NCBI RefSeq assembly: GCF_001905735.1
Contig: NZ_LISW01000001.1
Span: forward strand, 678,603-742,602
Direction of reading: 5' to 3'
Source of the DNA: Streptomyces sp. CB01249
GTDB taxonomy: Bacteria; Actinomycetota; Actinomycetes; Streptomycetales; Streptomycetaceae
DNA length: 64,000 nucleotides
Each line of letters begins with the position of its first letter. The first letter of the stretch is position 1. Below, piece after piece: positions 26,859 to 36,061 of the stretch. Both the position numbers and the translations under genes were made by a program. The notes below the pieces were generated by a model. The model ran no database searches. It saw only the letters and a program-made list of their open reading frames with translations, and was not told the origin of the DNA.

Positions 26859-28394
26859 ATGAGCAGAACTGCCCGAACCGCGACGGTCGCCGCCTGCGTC
26901 GCGGCCTCGCTCGCCCTCGCCGGATGCGCCGGCGACAACGGCGGCACCGCGGGCGCCGGATCGTCCACGCTGAACATCGCGACGATGACGCTCCCGCAGA
27001 GCCTGGACCCCGCCGTCGCCACCGGCAGCGCCCTGCCGTACTTCCAGGCGGTGTACGACACCCTCATCAAGCGCGAACCCGACGGCACCTTCAGCCCGAT
27101 GCTCGCCACGGAGTGGACGTACGACAAGAGCCGCACCGCGCTCGCCCTGACCCTGCGCAAGGACGTGAAGTTCGCCGACGGCACCGCCTTCGACGGCGCG
27201 GCGGTCAAGGCGAACCTGGAGCGCTTCCAGAAGGGCGGCGGCGCCTCCGCGAAGTGGCTCAACGACCTGGCGGCCGTCGACGTCACCGACGCCACCCATG
27301 TCACGCTGAAGCTCAAGCAGCCCAACCCGGCGATGGAGTTCTACCTCAGCGACGCGCCCGGCCTGATGGCCAACCCCGGGCAGTTCGCGAAGGGCGACAG
27401 CCTCAAGACCACCCCGGACGGCACCGGCCCCTACCGCCTCGACAAGACGCGTACCACCGTCGGCACCAAGTGGTCCTACAGCCGCAACGCCGACTACTGG
27501 GGCAAGGAACTCCCGTACAAGAACATCAACATCAGCTTCTTCGACAACGAGACCGCCATCACCAACGGCCTCAAGACCGGGCAGATCAACGCGGCGCTCC
27601 TGCAGACCTCCGACCAGCAGATCGCCATCGAGTCCGACCCGAAGGTGAAGACGGAGAAGCAGGAGTTCGACTTCCAGGGACTGCTGCTCTTCGACCGCGA
27701 CGGCAAGATCACCCCCGCCCTGCGCGACCCGCGCGTGCGGCAGGCGCTCAACTACGCCGTCGACCGCGACACCATGCTCGACCGCATCCGCCAGAACCGC
27801 GGCCGGACCACCTCGCAGGTCTTCGGCCCCGAGACCCAGGCGTACGACAAGAAGCTGGACACCTATTACGCGCACGACCCCGCCAAGGCCAAGTCCCTGC
27901 TCGAGCAGGCCGGTTACGGAGACGGCTTCACGCTGAAGCTGCCGAGGATCACGGCGATCGTCAACGACGCGCTCGCCGCCTCGCTCCAGTCCGACTTCAA
28001 GGCCATCGGCGTGAAGCTGGTCTGGGACACCCTCGACGGCGCCTCGGCCGTCCAGAAGGTGTTCAAGGACCGCCAGTACTCCGGCATGGTCATGAACATG
28101 GGCCAGTCCACCTCGGACTGGGCGGCGGCCGACGAGCTCGTCACCCCGGGCGCGTTCAACATGTTCGGCACCACGGACGAGGTGACGCAGAAGCTGCTGC
28201 CCGCGCTCAAGACCGGCAGCGAGGCCGAGGCGAAGTCGGCCGCCCGCGAACTGAACCAACACCTGGTCGAGGACGCGTGGTTCGTCCCCTTCTACCGGAT
28301 GAGCTACCTGCACGTCTCGGACGGCACCGTGAAGATCGCGCCGCAGTCCGGCATGGCCGTCCCCTCGATCTACAACTACGCGCCCGCCAAGTAG
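26859..28394 (+). CDS. Peptide-type ABC transporter substrate-binding lipoprotein
   Basis: A 511-residue extracellular solute-binding protein of family 5 (DppA/OppA/NikA type). The signal peptide ends in the lipobox LALAGC (Cys near residue 22). Typical family stretches follow: TLPQSLDPAVATGSALPYFQAVYDTL, KFADGTAFDGAAVKANLERFQ, TGPYRLDKTRTT and ALRDPRVRQALNYAVDRDTML. It captures a peptide, nickel chelate, opine or similar ligand for the permeases encoded next. It heads a four-gene operon. The ATG at 26859 is preceded by GGAG; a frame back to 26781 overlaps the operator and is rejected. Confidence 0.93.
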   Translation: MSRTARTATVAACVAASLALAGCAGDNGGTAGAGSSTLNIATMTLPQSLDPAVATGSALPYFQAVYDTLIKREPDGTFSPMLATEWTYDKSRTALALTLRKDVKFADGTAFDGAAVKANLERFQKGGGASAKWLNDLAAVDVTDATHVTLKLKQPNPAMEFYLSDAPGLMANPGQFAKGDSLKTTPDGTGPYRLDKTRTTVGTKWSYSRNADYWGKELPYKNINISFFDNETAITNGLKTGQINAALLQTSDQQIAIESDPKVKTEKQEFDFQGLLLFDRDGKITPALRDPRVRQALNYAVDRDTMLDRIRQNRGRTTSQVFGPETQAYDKKLDTYYAHDPAKAKSLLEQAGYGDGFTLKLPRITAIVNDALAASLQSDFKAIGVKLVWDTLDGASAVQKVFKDRQYSGMVMNMGQSTSDWAAADELVTPGAFNMFGTTDEVTQKLLPALKTGSEAEAKSAARELNQHLVEDAWFVPFYRMSYLHVSDGTVKIAPQSGMAVPSIYNYAPAK

Positions 28395-28422
28395 CGCCCC
28401 GCGCCGACGGATACCGAGTGTC

Positions 28423-29364
28423 ATGCTGAACTTCATCGCCCGCAGGATCGCCTCCGGAGCCCTGCTCCTGGTCGTGATCTCCTTCCTCACCTATCTGCTG
28501 CTGTCCGTCCCGCACATCGACGTGGGCCGGCAACTGCTCGGCGAGAGCGCGTCCCAGAGCGCCATCGACGCCAAGAACGCGTCGCTGGGCCTGGACGACC
28601 CGGTGCTCCAGCAGTACGGGACCTGGCTGTCCCACGCCGTCCGGGGCGACCTCGGCACCTCCTGGTTCACGAGTGAGGACGTGGGCCAGGCCGTCGGCAA
28701 CCGCCTCCCCGTCACGGCCAGCCTGATGCTCGGCGTCACCGCCGTCACCACGGTCCTCGCCTTCTTGCTGGGCGTGTGGGCCGGGGTGCGGCGCGGAGCC
28801 GCCGACCGCTTCGTGCAGGTGCTGGGCGTGGTCGGGTACGCCCTGCCGGGATTCCTGCTCACCCTGGTCCTGGTGCTGGTCTTCGCGGTACGGCTCCGCT
28901 GGTTCCCGGCCATCGGCTACACCGGGTTCACCGACTCGCCCAGCGGCTGGCTCTCCACCATCACCCTGCCGGTGCTCTCCCTGTCGGTGGCCTCCGTCGC
29001 GGGTGTCTCGCAGCAGGTGCGCGGCGCCGTGATCGACGCCCTGCGGCAGGACTACGTCCGCACCCTGCGCGCCCGCGGACTGCCCGCGTCCCGCATCGTG
29101 TTCAAGCACGTCCTGCGCAACGCCTCGGCGCCCGCGCTCTCCGTGCTCGGCATGCAGTTCGTCGGCCTGCTCGGCGGCGCCGTCCTCGTGGAGCAGATCT
29201 TCGGGCTCCCCGGCATCGGCTCCATGACCGTCACCTACACCACCCGCGGCGACATCCCCGTGATCATGGCGCTCGTCATGCTCACCGTCGTCGGCGTCGT
29301 CCTGATCAACCTCCTGGTCGACATCCTGATCGGCTGGCTCAACCCCAAGGCGAGGGTCGCATGA
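28423..29364 (+). CDS. Peptide-type ABC transporter permease (DppB-like)
   Basis: A 313-residue permease with six hydrophobic segments and the DppB hallmark order: an N-terminal helix (RRIASGALLLVVISFLTYLLLSV), a large external loop, and the cytoplasmic EAA-type loop DYVRTLRARGLPASRIVFKHVLRNA. It forms half of the membrane channel. It begins 28 bases after the binding-protein gene and overlaps the next gene by four bases. Confidence 0.93.
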   Translation: MLNFIARRIASGALLLVVISFLTYLLLSVPHIDVGRQLLGESASQSAIDAKNASLGLDDPVLQQYGTWLSHAVRGDLGTSWFTSEDVGQAVGNRLPVTASLMLGVTAVTTVLAFLLGVWAGVRRGAADRFVQVLGVVGYALPGFLLTLVLVLVFAVRLRWFPAIGYTGFTDSPSGWLSTITLPVLSLSVASVAGVSQQVRGAVIDALRQDYVRTLRARGLPASRIVFKHVLRNASAPALSVLGMQFVGLLGGAVLVEQIFGLPGIGSMTVTYTTRGDIPVIMALVMLTVVGVVLINLLVDILIGWLNPKARVA

Positions 29365-31097
29365 GTACCGGCCGCACCCTGCGCAGGGTCCTGCGCAACC
29401 CCCTCGGCGGGCTCTCCGCCGCCCTGCTCCTGATCGTCGTCGCGGCCGTGCTCCTCGCGCCCGTGATCGCCTCGCAGGACCCGGGCGCCTCGTCGCTCGG
29501 CGAGGCGTTCGCCGGGCCGAGCGGCGGGCACCCCCTCGGCATGGACTCGGCGGGGCGCGACATCCTCGCCCGCGTCCTCTACGGCGGCCGCAACACGCTG
29601 GGCGGCGCGCTGCTCGCCCTCGCCATCGCGCTGGTGCTCGGCGTGCCGGCGGGGCTCTTCGCCGGATACCGGGGCGGCTGGTTCGACTCGGCCGCCAACT
29701 GGACGGTCAACCTCGTCATGGCCCTGCCCGCCATGGTCGTGCTGCTCGCCTCCCGCGCCATCCTCGGCCCGGACGTCCACGTCCTGATGATCGTGCTCGG
29801 CGTCCTGGTGGCGCCCAGCTTCTTCCGCCTGGTGCGCGGCATCGTCGCCAACGTCCGGGGCGAGCTGTACGTGGACGCCGCGAAGGTCTCCGGGCTCTCC
29901 GACACGCGCATCGTCGCCCGCCACGTCCTGACCGTCGTACGCGGCCCCATCATCATCCAGACCGCGCTGGTCGCCGGGATCGCGATCGCCCTCCAGGCGG
30001 GCCTGGAATTCCTCGGCGTCGGCAGCGGGTCGTCCGCCACCTGGGGCGCCATGCTCAACGAGGCGTTCCAGAACATCCAGCGCGCCCCCCGGCTCATCCT
30101 CTGGCCCGGACTCGCCCTCGGCCTCACCAACTGCGCGCTCGTCCTGCTCGCCGGAGCGCTGCGCGACGCCCTGGAGGACCAGGCACCCCGGCCCGCCCGC
30201 CGCCGTCGCACCGGGCCCGCCGAGACCCCGGCCCCGGACGCGGAGTCCACCGCCCCGCGCGCCGCACTGCTCTCCGTGCGCGGCCTCACCGTCGCCTACG
30301 CCCGGCCCGACGGCACCGACAAGGAGGTCGTGCACGGCGTCGACCTCGATGTGCGCCCCGGCGAAATCGTGGGCCTGGTCGGGGAGTCCGGCTCCGGGAA
30401 GACCCAGACGGCCTTCTCGGTCCTGGGCCTGCTGCCCGAGGGCGGACGCGTCACGCGCGGCAGCATCACGGTCAACGGCCGGGAGACGGCGGGCCTGCGG
30501 GAACGCGACCACCGCGCACTGCGCGGCCGCACCCTCGCGTACGTACCGCAGGAACCCATGAGCAATCTCGACCCCGCCTTCACCATCGGCAGCCAGCTCA
30601 TGGAGCCCGTACGCCACCACCTCGGACTCGGCCGCAAGGAAGCCGCCGACAAGGCACGCGAGTTGCTGCGCCTGGTCGAGATCCCCGACCCGGACCGCAC
30701 CCTGCGCCTCTACCCGCACGAGATCTCCGGCGGCATGGCCCAGCGCGTCCTGATCGCCGGCGCCATGTCCTGCGACCCGGACCTCCTCATCGCCGACGAG
30801 CCCACCACCGCGCTCGACGTGCGCGTCCAGGCCGAAGTGCTCGCCCTGCTGCGCCGCCTGCGGGACGAACGCGGCCTCGGCGTCCTGCTGGTGACCCACA
30901 ACCTCGGGGTCGTCGCCGACCTCTGCGACCGGGTGGCCGTGATGAACGGCGGGCGCATCGTGGAGACCGGCACCACCGAACAGATCCTCGGCGCGCCCCA
31001 GGACCCGTACACCCGCACTCTGCTCGCGGCCGTCCTGGACGACGCACCCGCCCGCGCCCCCTGGCAGCCCCGAGAAGCAAGGACCGTCACCGCATGA
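29361..31097 (+). CDS. Fused permease-ATPase of a peptide-type ABC importer (DppC-DppD)
   Basis: A 578-residue single frame joining two normally separate subunits. Residues 1-275 are a DppC-type permease ([22 protein letters not shown], then [23 protein letters not shown] and the EAA loop [21 protein letters not shown]). After a Pro/Ala/Arg-rich linker (about 276-305), residues 306-578 form a DppD-type ATPase: Walker A GESGSGKT, signature [15 protein letters not shown], Walker [13 protein letters not shown] and H-loop VTHN. The fusion ties one ATPase to one permease; the other half of each pair is encoded by the neighbouring genes. It overlaps the genes on both sides by four bases. Confidence 0.92.
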   Translation: MSTGRTLRRVLRNPLGGLSAALLLIVVAAVLLAPVIASQDPGASSLGEAFAGPSGGHPLGMDSAGRDILARVLYGGRNTLGGALLALAIALVLGVPAGLFAGYRGGWFDSAANWTVNLVMALPAMVVLLASRAILGPDVHVLMIVLGVLVAPSFFRLVRGIVANVRGELYVDAAKVSGLSDTRIVARHVLTVVRGPIIIQTALVAGIAIALQAGLEFLGVGSGSSATWGAMLNEAFQNIQRAPRLILWPGLALGLTNCALVLLAGALRDALEDQAPRPARRRRTGPAETPAPDAESTAPRAALLSVRGLTVAYARPDGTDKEVVHGVDLDVRPGEIVGLVGESGSGKTQTAFSVLGLLPEGGRVTRGSITVNGRETAGLRERDHRALRGRTLAYVPQEPMSNLDPAFTIGSQLMEPVRHHLGLGRKEAADKARELLRLVEIPDPDRTLRLYPHEISGGMAQRVLIAGAMSCDPDLLIADEPTTALDVRVQAEVLALLRRLRDERGLGVLLVTHNLGVVADLCDRVAVMNGGRIVETGTTEQILGAPQDPYTRTLLAAVLDDAPARAPWQPREARTVTA

Positions 31098-31963
31098 AGA
31101 CCCCAGACGCTGCCGCGCCCGACGTTGCCGCCGACGCGGACGCCCTGCTCGCCGTGCGGGACCTGCGGGTCTCCTTCCCCGGCAAGGGGCGGCGCGCCCC
31201 GGAGACCGAGGTCCTCAAGGGCGTCGGCCTCTCCGTACGGCCCGGCGAGACCCTGGGGCTGGTCGGCGAGTCCGGCTCCGGCAAGTCCACCATCGGGCGT
31301 GCCGTCCTCGGGCTCGTCCCGGTGCGCTCCGGCACGATCGCCTTCGACGGCGAGCACATCGAGCACGCCGACGCCCGCCGCCGCAGGGCCCTCAGCCGCG
31401 ACCTCCAGGTCATCTTCCAGGACCCGTACACCTCGCTGAACCCGTCGCGCACCATCGGGGACACCCTCGCCGAACCGCTGATCGGGCAGGGCACGGGGGC
31501 GCGGGAGGCCCGGGGGAGGGTCGCCGGGCTGCTGGACCGCGTCCACCTGCCGTCCGACGCGGCGGGCCGGCTGCCCCGGGAGTTCTCCGGGGGACAGCGG
31601 CAGCGGGTCGCGATCGCCCGGGCGCTGGCCCTGCGGCCCCGGCTGGTCATCTGCGACGAGCCGGTGTCCGCGCTGGACCTGACGACCCAGCGCACGGTGC
31701 TCGACCTGCTCCTGGAGATCCAGGAGGAGACGGGGGTCGCGTACCTCTTCGTCTCCCACGACCTGGCCGTCGTCCGCTTCATGAGCCACCGCGTGTCGGT
31801 CATCCACCGGGGCGAGATCGTGGAGACGGGCGACGCCGCGACGGTCACCTCCGCACCGCGCCACGCCTACACGCGCACCCTGCTGCTCGCCTCGCCGGTG
31901 GCGGACGTGGCCGAGCAGCGCAGCCGGCGCGCGGCGGCCGAGGCCGCGGCCGTACCGGGCTGA
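31094..31963 (+). CDS. Peptide-type ABC transporter ATP-binding protein (DppF-like)
   Basis: A 289-residue ATPase: Walker [11 protein letters not shown]-loop [20 protein letters not shown], signature [15 protein letters not shown], Walker [14 protein letters not shown]-loop VSHD. The oligopeptide-type C-terminal extension ([22 protein letters not shown]) is present. It pairs with the ATPase half of the fused upstream gene. The ATG overlaps the stop of that gene by four bases, and a hairpin follows 22 bases after its own stop. Confidence 0.94.
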   Translation: MKTPDAAAPDVAADADALLAVRDLRVSFPGKGRRAPETEVLKGVGLSVRPGETLGLVGESGSGKSTIGRAVLGLVPVRSGTIAFDGEHIEHADARRRRALSRDLQVIFQDPYTSLNPSRTIGDTLAEPLIGQGTGAREARGRVAGLLDRVHLPSDAAGRLPREFSGGQRQRVAIARALALRPRLVICDEPVSALDLTTQRTVLDLLLEIQEETGVAYLFVSHDLAVVRFMSHRVSVIHRGEIVETGDAATVTSAPRHAYTRTLLLASPVADVAEQRSRRAAAEAAAVPG

Positions 31964-31984
31964 CCTGCGGGGACATGGACGAAT

Positions 31985-32006
31985 CGGGGCGCTCACGGGC
32001 GCCCCG
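31985..32006 (+). terminator. Terminator of the peptide-type ABC operon
   Basis: An 8-bp perfect inverted repeat (CGGGGCGC and its complement) with a six-base loop, 22 bases downstream of the last ABC gene. No gene lies between it and the next promoter region. Confidence 0.6.
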
Positions 32007-32168
32007 TTCGCGTGTCCGGGGGGCTCTTCGGGTCGGAGTGCTATCGGCTACTCAGGGTACTTGTCGCACTTTTCAGAGTGTTACGCGGCATTTATCCCAT
32101 GCGTATGGCATCTCTTAGGTCGATCGATTGATCAGTACGACAATCATCCCGGCTCGAAGGAGTTCAGC
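32007..32168 (+). promoter_or_regulatory. AT-richer upstream region of the secreted protein gene
   Basis: About 160 bases without a gene, clearly richer in A and T than the surroundings (for example around 32085-32135). It contains TCGATCGATTGATCA, a partly symmetric sequence. It probably holds the promoter of the secreted protein and sortase genes, but I cannot assign -10 and -35 elements with confidence. AAGGAG nine bases before the ATG at 32169 is a strong ribosome-binding site. Confidence 0.4.
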
Positions 32169-32837
32169 ATGCGTATTTCCGCTTCTGTCCGTGCCCGCAG
32201 CGTTCGCGCGGGCACCGTCGCGGCCGCCGTGGTCGCGGCCGCCGCCGCCACGCTCGGCGGGGCGTCGGCCGCCTTCGCCGCCCCCGGCGACAGCGGTGAC
32301 ATCGACATCCGCCCCGGCGGCTGGGCGGCGCGCGGCGGCGACGGCAACGAGGTCTGCAAGTTCGTCCTCCAGGCCAGCAACTTCGGCGACATGCCGGCCG
32401 TGCCGTGGACCATCACCGCGCAGCCCCCGACCGTTCCCCCGGGGGACACGCTGGCCAGCACCCTTCCCCTGGTGAACGGTTCGGCGCGCAGCCAGGAGTA
32501 CCTGCTCCCCGAGGGCACGTACCAGCTGGTGTGGATCGTTCCGTCCGGCCCGAAGAACAAGGCGTTCAAGGTCAACTGCACCAAGCCGGCCGGTAACAAC
32601 GGGTCCGGCAACAACGCCGAGCGCGGTTCCGCCGCCTCGGGCTCCGAGTCGGGCTACGAGCAGCCGTCCGGCGGTGTCCCCGCCGGTGGCGGCGGCGTCC
32701 CCGACATGGAGGGCGTCAGCTCCGAGAGCGACTCGAACGTCGGCGCCACCGCCGCGCTGGCGGCCGGCGCCGTCGGAGCCGCCGGGCTGATCATGGTCCG
32801 CCGAGCCGCACGCCGCCGTGCCCGCAACGAGGCATAA
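32169..32837 (+). CDS. Secreted protein with C-terminal membrane anchor, partner of class F sortase
   Basis: A 222-residue exported protein. A signal peptide (RARSVRAGTVAAAVVAAAAATLGGASAAFAAPG) gives way to a domain with two cysteines (NEVCKFVLQASNFGDMPAVPW ... KAFKVNCTKPAG), a low-complexity Gly/Ser/Asn/Pro spacer (about residues 140-185), then a hydrophobic helix (ATAALAAGAVGAAGLIMV) and an arginine-rich tail (RRAARRRARNEA). That ending has the shape of a cell-wall sorting signal, but no LPXTG motif is visible. The sortase gene overlaps its 3' end by 20 bases, suggesting a functional pair. I know no function for the domain. Confidence 0.85.
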   Translation: MRISASVRARSVRAGTVAAAVVAAAAATLGGASAAFAAPGDSGDIDIRPGGWAARGGDGNEVCKFVLQASNFGDMPAVPWTITAQPPTVPPGDTLASTLPLVNGSARSQEYLLPEGTYQLVWIVPSGPKNKAFKVNCTKPAGNNGSGNNAERGSAASGSESGYEQPSGGVPAGGGGVPDMEGVSSESDSNVGATAALAAGAVGAAGLIMVRRAARRRARNEA

Positions 32838-33486
32838 CCCGCGCAGCAGACGCCGACGGGGCCCGAGCCGGGCGTGTCGTCTCACGATGACGTTGTGCGT
32901 GACCTCCTCGCTGGTGACCGGCATCGTCTGGGCGAGTTCCGACTCGTCCGACGATGCGGTCGCCGCCGCCCACGGCAACGACGCCGCGGGCGGCGGCGAC
33001 CGGCCGGTCTCGCACGCACCCCTGTCCCCGTCGCGGCCGGTGAAGGTCGCGGTGCCCGCGATCTTCATCGAGGCGCCGGTCACCGGCCTCGGGCTCGACA
33101 AGAAGGGGCACCTCGGGGCCCCGCCCATGAGTAAGCCCAGGGAGGTGGGCTGGTACCGCGACGGGCCCTCACCCGGCGAGCAGGGCACCTCGCTGATCGT
33201 CGGCCACCGCGACACGGAGACCGGACCGGCGATCTTCCTCAACCTCAACGCCCTGCACAAGGGCGACAAGGTCACCGTCACCCGGGCCGACAAGCAGAAA
33301 GCGGTCTTCACGGTCGACGCGGTCGAGACGTACACGAAGGACAAGTTCCCCGACGACAAGGTGTACGGCAGCACCGGCCGTCCGGAACTCCGCCTGATGA
33401 CCTGCGGCGGGCGCTTCAACAAGAAGAACGGCTACGCGGCGAACGTCGTCGTCTTCGCCCACCTCACGTCATTGAAGAAGGTGTGA
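32818..33486 (+). CDS. Class F sortase
   Basis: A 222-residue sortase of the actinobacterial class F type. It has a basic N-terminus, one transmembrane/signal segment (TMTLCVTSSLVTGIVWASS), a Ser/Asp/His-rich stretch, then the catalytic domain. The catalytic His is in TSLIVGHRDTETG and the Cys in LRLMTCGG (a TLxTC-type motif). The conserved Arg usually follows a few residues after the Cys, and GRFNKKNGYAAN matches. Sortases join secreted proteins to peptidoglycan or each other. The GTG start at 32818 lies inside the upstream gene, so translation is coupled. Confidence 0.9.
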   Translation: MPATRHNPRSRRRRGPSRACRLTMTLCVTSSLVTGIVWASSDSSDDAVAAAHGNDAAGGGDRPVSHAPLSPSRPVKVAVPAIFIEAPVTGLGLDKKGHLGAPPMSKPREVGWYRDGPSPGEQGTSLIVGHRDTETGPAIFLNLNALHKGDKVTVTRADKQKAVFTVDAVETYTKDKFPDDKVYGSTGRPELRLMTCGGRFNKKNGYAANVVVFAHLTSLKKV

Positions 33487-33493
33487 CACCCCC

Positions 33494-34948
33494 TCACCCG
33501 GCGCGCCGCTCCCGGACGGCGAACGCGTTGAGGGTCAGGGCCAGGCTCGCGGTGAGCCGCCGCGCGTACGGCACGTGCAGCGACTCGTTCGGACCGTGGG
33601 CGTTCGCCCCCGGGCCCAGCACTCCGCAGGCCAGGAACTGGGCACCGGGGAACCGCCGGGACAGCTTCCCCATCAGCGGGATCGTGCCGCCCTGCCCGAT
33701 CCGGGCGACGTCCGCCCCGTCGAAGCAGGCCCGGCTCGCCCCGGAGAGCGCGGCACTCAGCCACGGCTCCTCGGCGGGCGCCTGCCAGCCGTCCGCGAGG
33801 ACCCGGTCGGGCGTGAAGCGGACCGCCGCGCCGTACGGCGGGTCCGCCTCCAGGAGCCTGCCCAGCTCCGCGACGGCCGCCGCGGCGTCCACCGTCGGCG
33901 GCAGCCGCAGCGCCAGCTTCACCCGGGTGTGCGGGCGCAGCACGTTGCCGGCCGAGGCGACCGGGGGCAGCCCGTCCGCCCCGGTGACCTCCAGGCTGGG
34001 GCGCCACGCCCGGTTCAGCAGCAGTTCCCCGGGGTCGTCGGCCACGGCCGAGGTGTCCCCGTACCAGTCGAAGCGCTCCTGGACCCGGTCGCCGAGCAGG
34101 GCCGCCGCCTCGCGGGTCTGCTCCCGGCGCTCCGGGGGCACGTCGCCGTGCAGGACGTCGGGGCGCAGCATGCCCGTCGCCCCGTCCTCCACGCGGTCGA
34201 GCAGCTGCCGCAGCACCCGGAACGACGACGGCACCACGCCCCCGGCGTCCCCGGAGTGCGCGCCGTCGCCGAGGACCCGCACGTCGAGCGTGCCGCCGCA
34301 GGCCCCGCGCAACGACGTGACCAGCCACAGCCGTTCGTAGTCGCCCGCGCCGGAGTCCAGGCAGACCACGAGGCCCACCTCGCCGATCCGGTCCGCCAGC
34401 TCCCCGAACCAGTGGTCCAGGTCCGGGCTGCCGGACTCCTCCCCGGCCTCGAAAACGCCGACGCAGCGGGGCCGGGCCGCGCCCTGTCCGGCCAGCGCCC
34501 GGATCGCGGTCACCGAGGCGGGCAGCGCGTATCCGTCGTCGGCGCCGCCGCGCCCGTACAGCCGGGTGCCGTCGAAGGACGGCTCCCACGCGGTGCGGCC
34601 CCCCGTCCAGCCCTCGCCCTCGGGCTGCTTGTCGAGGTGGCCGTAGAAGAGGACGGTCTCGTCGGACCGGGCGCCCGTCCCCGGGACCTCGAAGAAGATC
34701 AGGGGCGTACGGCCGGGGGCGCGCAGGACCTCGGTGCGCAGGCCGGGCAGCGGCACCGCGCGCAGCCAGGCCGCCGCCGCGTCGACGGCCCGGTCCAGGT
34801 GCCCGCGGGCCTCCCACTCCGGGTCGTACGCGGGGCTGACCGCCGGGACCCGGATGTGGTCCCGGACCAGCGGAAGCACCTCGGTCTCCCACTGCGCGTC
34901 GCAGAACTCCCGTACCGGGCCGGGGTCCGCGAGGATCGGCTCAGACAT
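33494..34948 (-). CDS. M20-family metallopeptidase (dipeptidase-like)
   Basis: A 484-residue M20 peptidase. The first metal-binding His is in ETVLFYGHLDKQPEG (about residue 100), the bridging Asp in LYGRGGADDGYALPA, the general base Glu-Glu in CVGVFEAGEESGSPDLDHWF, and a final His in LGPGANAHGPNESLHVPYARR. A dimerisation domain is inserted in the middle. This branch hydrolyses dipeptides and N-acyl or N-carbamoyl amino acids. The gene overlaps the DUF917 gene by eight bases and belongs to the OPT transporter operon, so it probably cleaves the imported compound. Confidence 0.92.
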   Translation of the reverse strand: MSEPILADPGPVREFCDAQWETEVLPLVRDHIRVPAVSPAYDPEWEARGHLDRAVDAAAAWLRAVPLPGLRTEVLRAPGRTPLIFFEVPGTGARSDETVLFYGHLDKQPEGEGWTGGRTAWEPSFDGTRLYGRGGADDGYALPASVTAIRALAGQGAARPRCVGVFEAGEESGSPDLDHWFGELADRIGEVGLVVCLDSGAGDYERLWLVTSLRGACGGTLDVRVLGDGAHSGDAGGVVPSSFRVLRQLLDRVEDGATGMLRPDVLHGDVPPERREQTREAAALLGDRVQERFDWYGDTSAVADDPGELLLNRAWRPSLEVTGADGLPPVASAGNVLRPHTRVKLALRLPPTVDAAAAVAELGRLLEADPPYGAAVRFTPDRVLADGWQAPAEEPWLSAALSGASRACFDGADVARIGQGGTIPLMGKLSRRFPGAQFLACGVLGPGANAHGPNESLHVPYARRLTASLALTLNAFAVRERRAG

Positions 34949-36005
34949 GGGCGAACGCCTTCTCGGCGGGCGCGAACTCGATGCCGAGCAGCGCCTCGAC
35001 GGGGGCGTACACCTCGGGCATGTACATCGTCGGGGACAGCAGCAGGTTCTCCGCCGGGGCGACCAGGACCTCGACGCGCCTGCCCACCTCGACGTCGGCG
35101 GAGGCGAGCGGCTGCCCCGCCTCGTCGAACGTCGTGATCAGGTCCGGGAACGCGGCCCGGCGGCCGCCCGCCAGGTCGAGCGCCATGTACTCGTTGACGA
35201 AGTGCAGCGTGGTGCCGTCGGCGTCGTCCAGGACCGCGACGCCCACGTCCAGGCCCTCGCGCTGCTCGCAGCGGTACGCGCGTACGGTTCCCGCCGCGGC
35301 GATCTCGCCGCCCAGCTGCGCGGCCGCGCCGGCCGGTCCGTCGGCCAGGAAGCGGTGACCCAGCTCGATCGCGAAGCCGATGGCGCCCGGGGCGCCGTTG
35401 CGGACGGCGTAGCCGACCTCGACCGGGTTGCGGGCGACGCCCACCCAGCCGCCCGCCTCCACGGACGCGCGCCGGACCACGTTGGACGTCGCGTCCAGGC
35501 GGCCCGAGACGGCCCCCTCGACATAGGCGTGCGGCTTGCCGCCCGCGTAACCCTGGCTGGACCGGTAGCCCTCGCGGCGGTGCAGGCCCATCGCCCCCAT
35601 CTGGCTGGAGGGGTGCGCGCGGCCGTTGCACGCCAGGTCGATGACGGGCAGTCCGGTGAGCGCGGAGTGGAACCAGCCGTTGATGGTGGTCTCGGCGCCG
35701 TTCTCGTTGGTGTGCAGCGCGACCAGGTCGCCCGGCAGCTCGCGGCGCAGCAGTTCCAGCGCGCGCACCAGATGCGTCGGGAGCACCTGCGGGTCGGGTG
35801 CGGCGGGGGCGCCGACCAGGGCCACGGTCGCGGTCAGGTCGCCGTCCGCGAACTCGTCGGCGCTCCACAGCTCGGGCGTGCCGACCTGGAGGGCCAGTTC
35901 GGCGGTGCGCAGGCCCCGCTCCACGAAGCCGCCGCCGCCTCCGCCGAGTACGGCACCGCCGTACACGGCCGCGCGGATGTCGTCATGGGTCAGCTGTCGC
36001 TTCAC
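34941..36005 (-). CDS. DUF917-family protein (hydantoinase-related)
   Basis: A 354-residue protein of the DUF917 family, which is distantly related to hydantoinase/oxoprolinase proteins and includes enzymes acting on hydantoin-like rings. Family marks are DIRAAVYGGAVLGGGGGG at the N-terminus, ALHTNENGAETTINGW, VIDLACNGRAHPSSQMGAMG, and the C-terminal DVEVGRRVEVLVAPAENLLLSP. It is soluble, without a signal peptide. The GTG start at 36005 follows GGGAG by six bases. Its place between an OPT transporter and an M20 peptidase suggests ring opening of a cyclic amino-acid derivative before hydrolysis, which is inference. Confidence 0.85.
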   Translation of the reverse strand: MKRQLTHDDIRAAVYGGAVLGGGGGGFVERGLRTAELALQVGTPELWSADEFADGDLTATVALVGAPAAPDPQVLPTHLVRALELLRRELPGDLVALHTNENGAETTINGWFHSALTGLPVIDLACNGRAHPSSQMGAMGLHRREGYRSSQGYAGGKPHAYVEGAVSGRLDATSNVVRRASVEAGGWVGVARNPVEVGYAVRNGAPGAIGFAIELGHRFLADGPAGAAAQLGGEIAAAGTVRAYRCEQREGLDVGVAVLDDADGTTLHFVNEYMALDLAGGRRAAFPDLITTFDEAGQPLASADVEVGRRVEVLVAPAENLLLSPTMYMPEVYAPVEALLGIEFAPAEKAFAHV

Positions 36006-36061
36006 GGGTTCTCCCAGGGTGGTGCTGTGCGGGTGGTACGAGGGGATGGAGTGCGGTCCGG

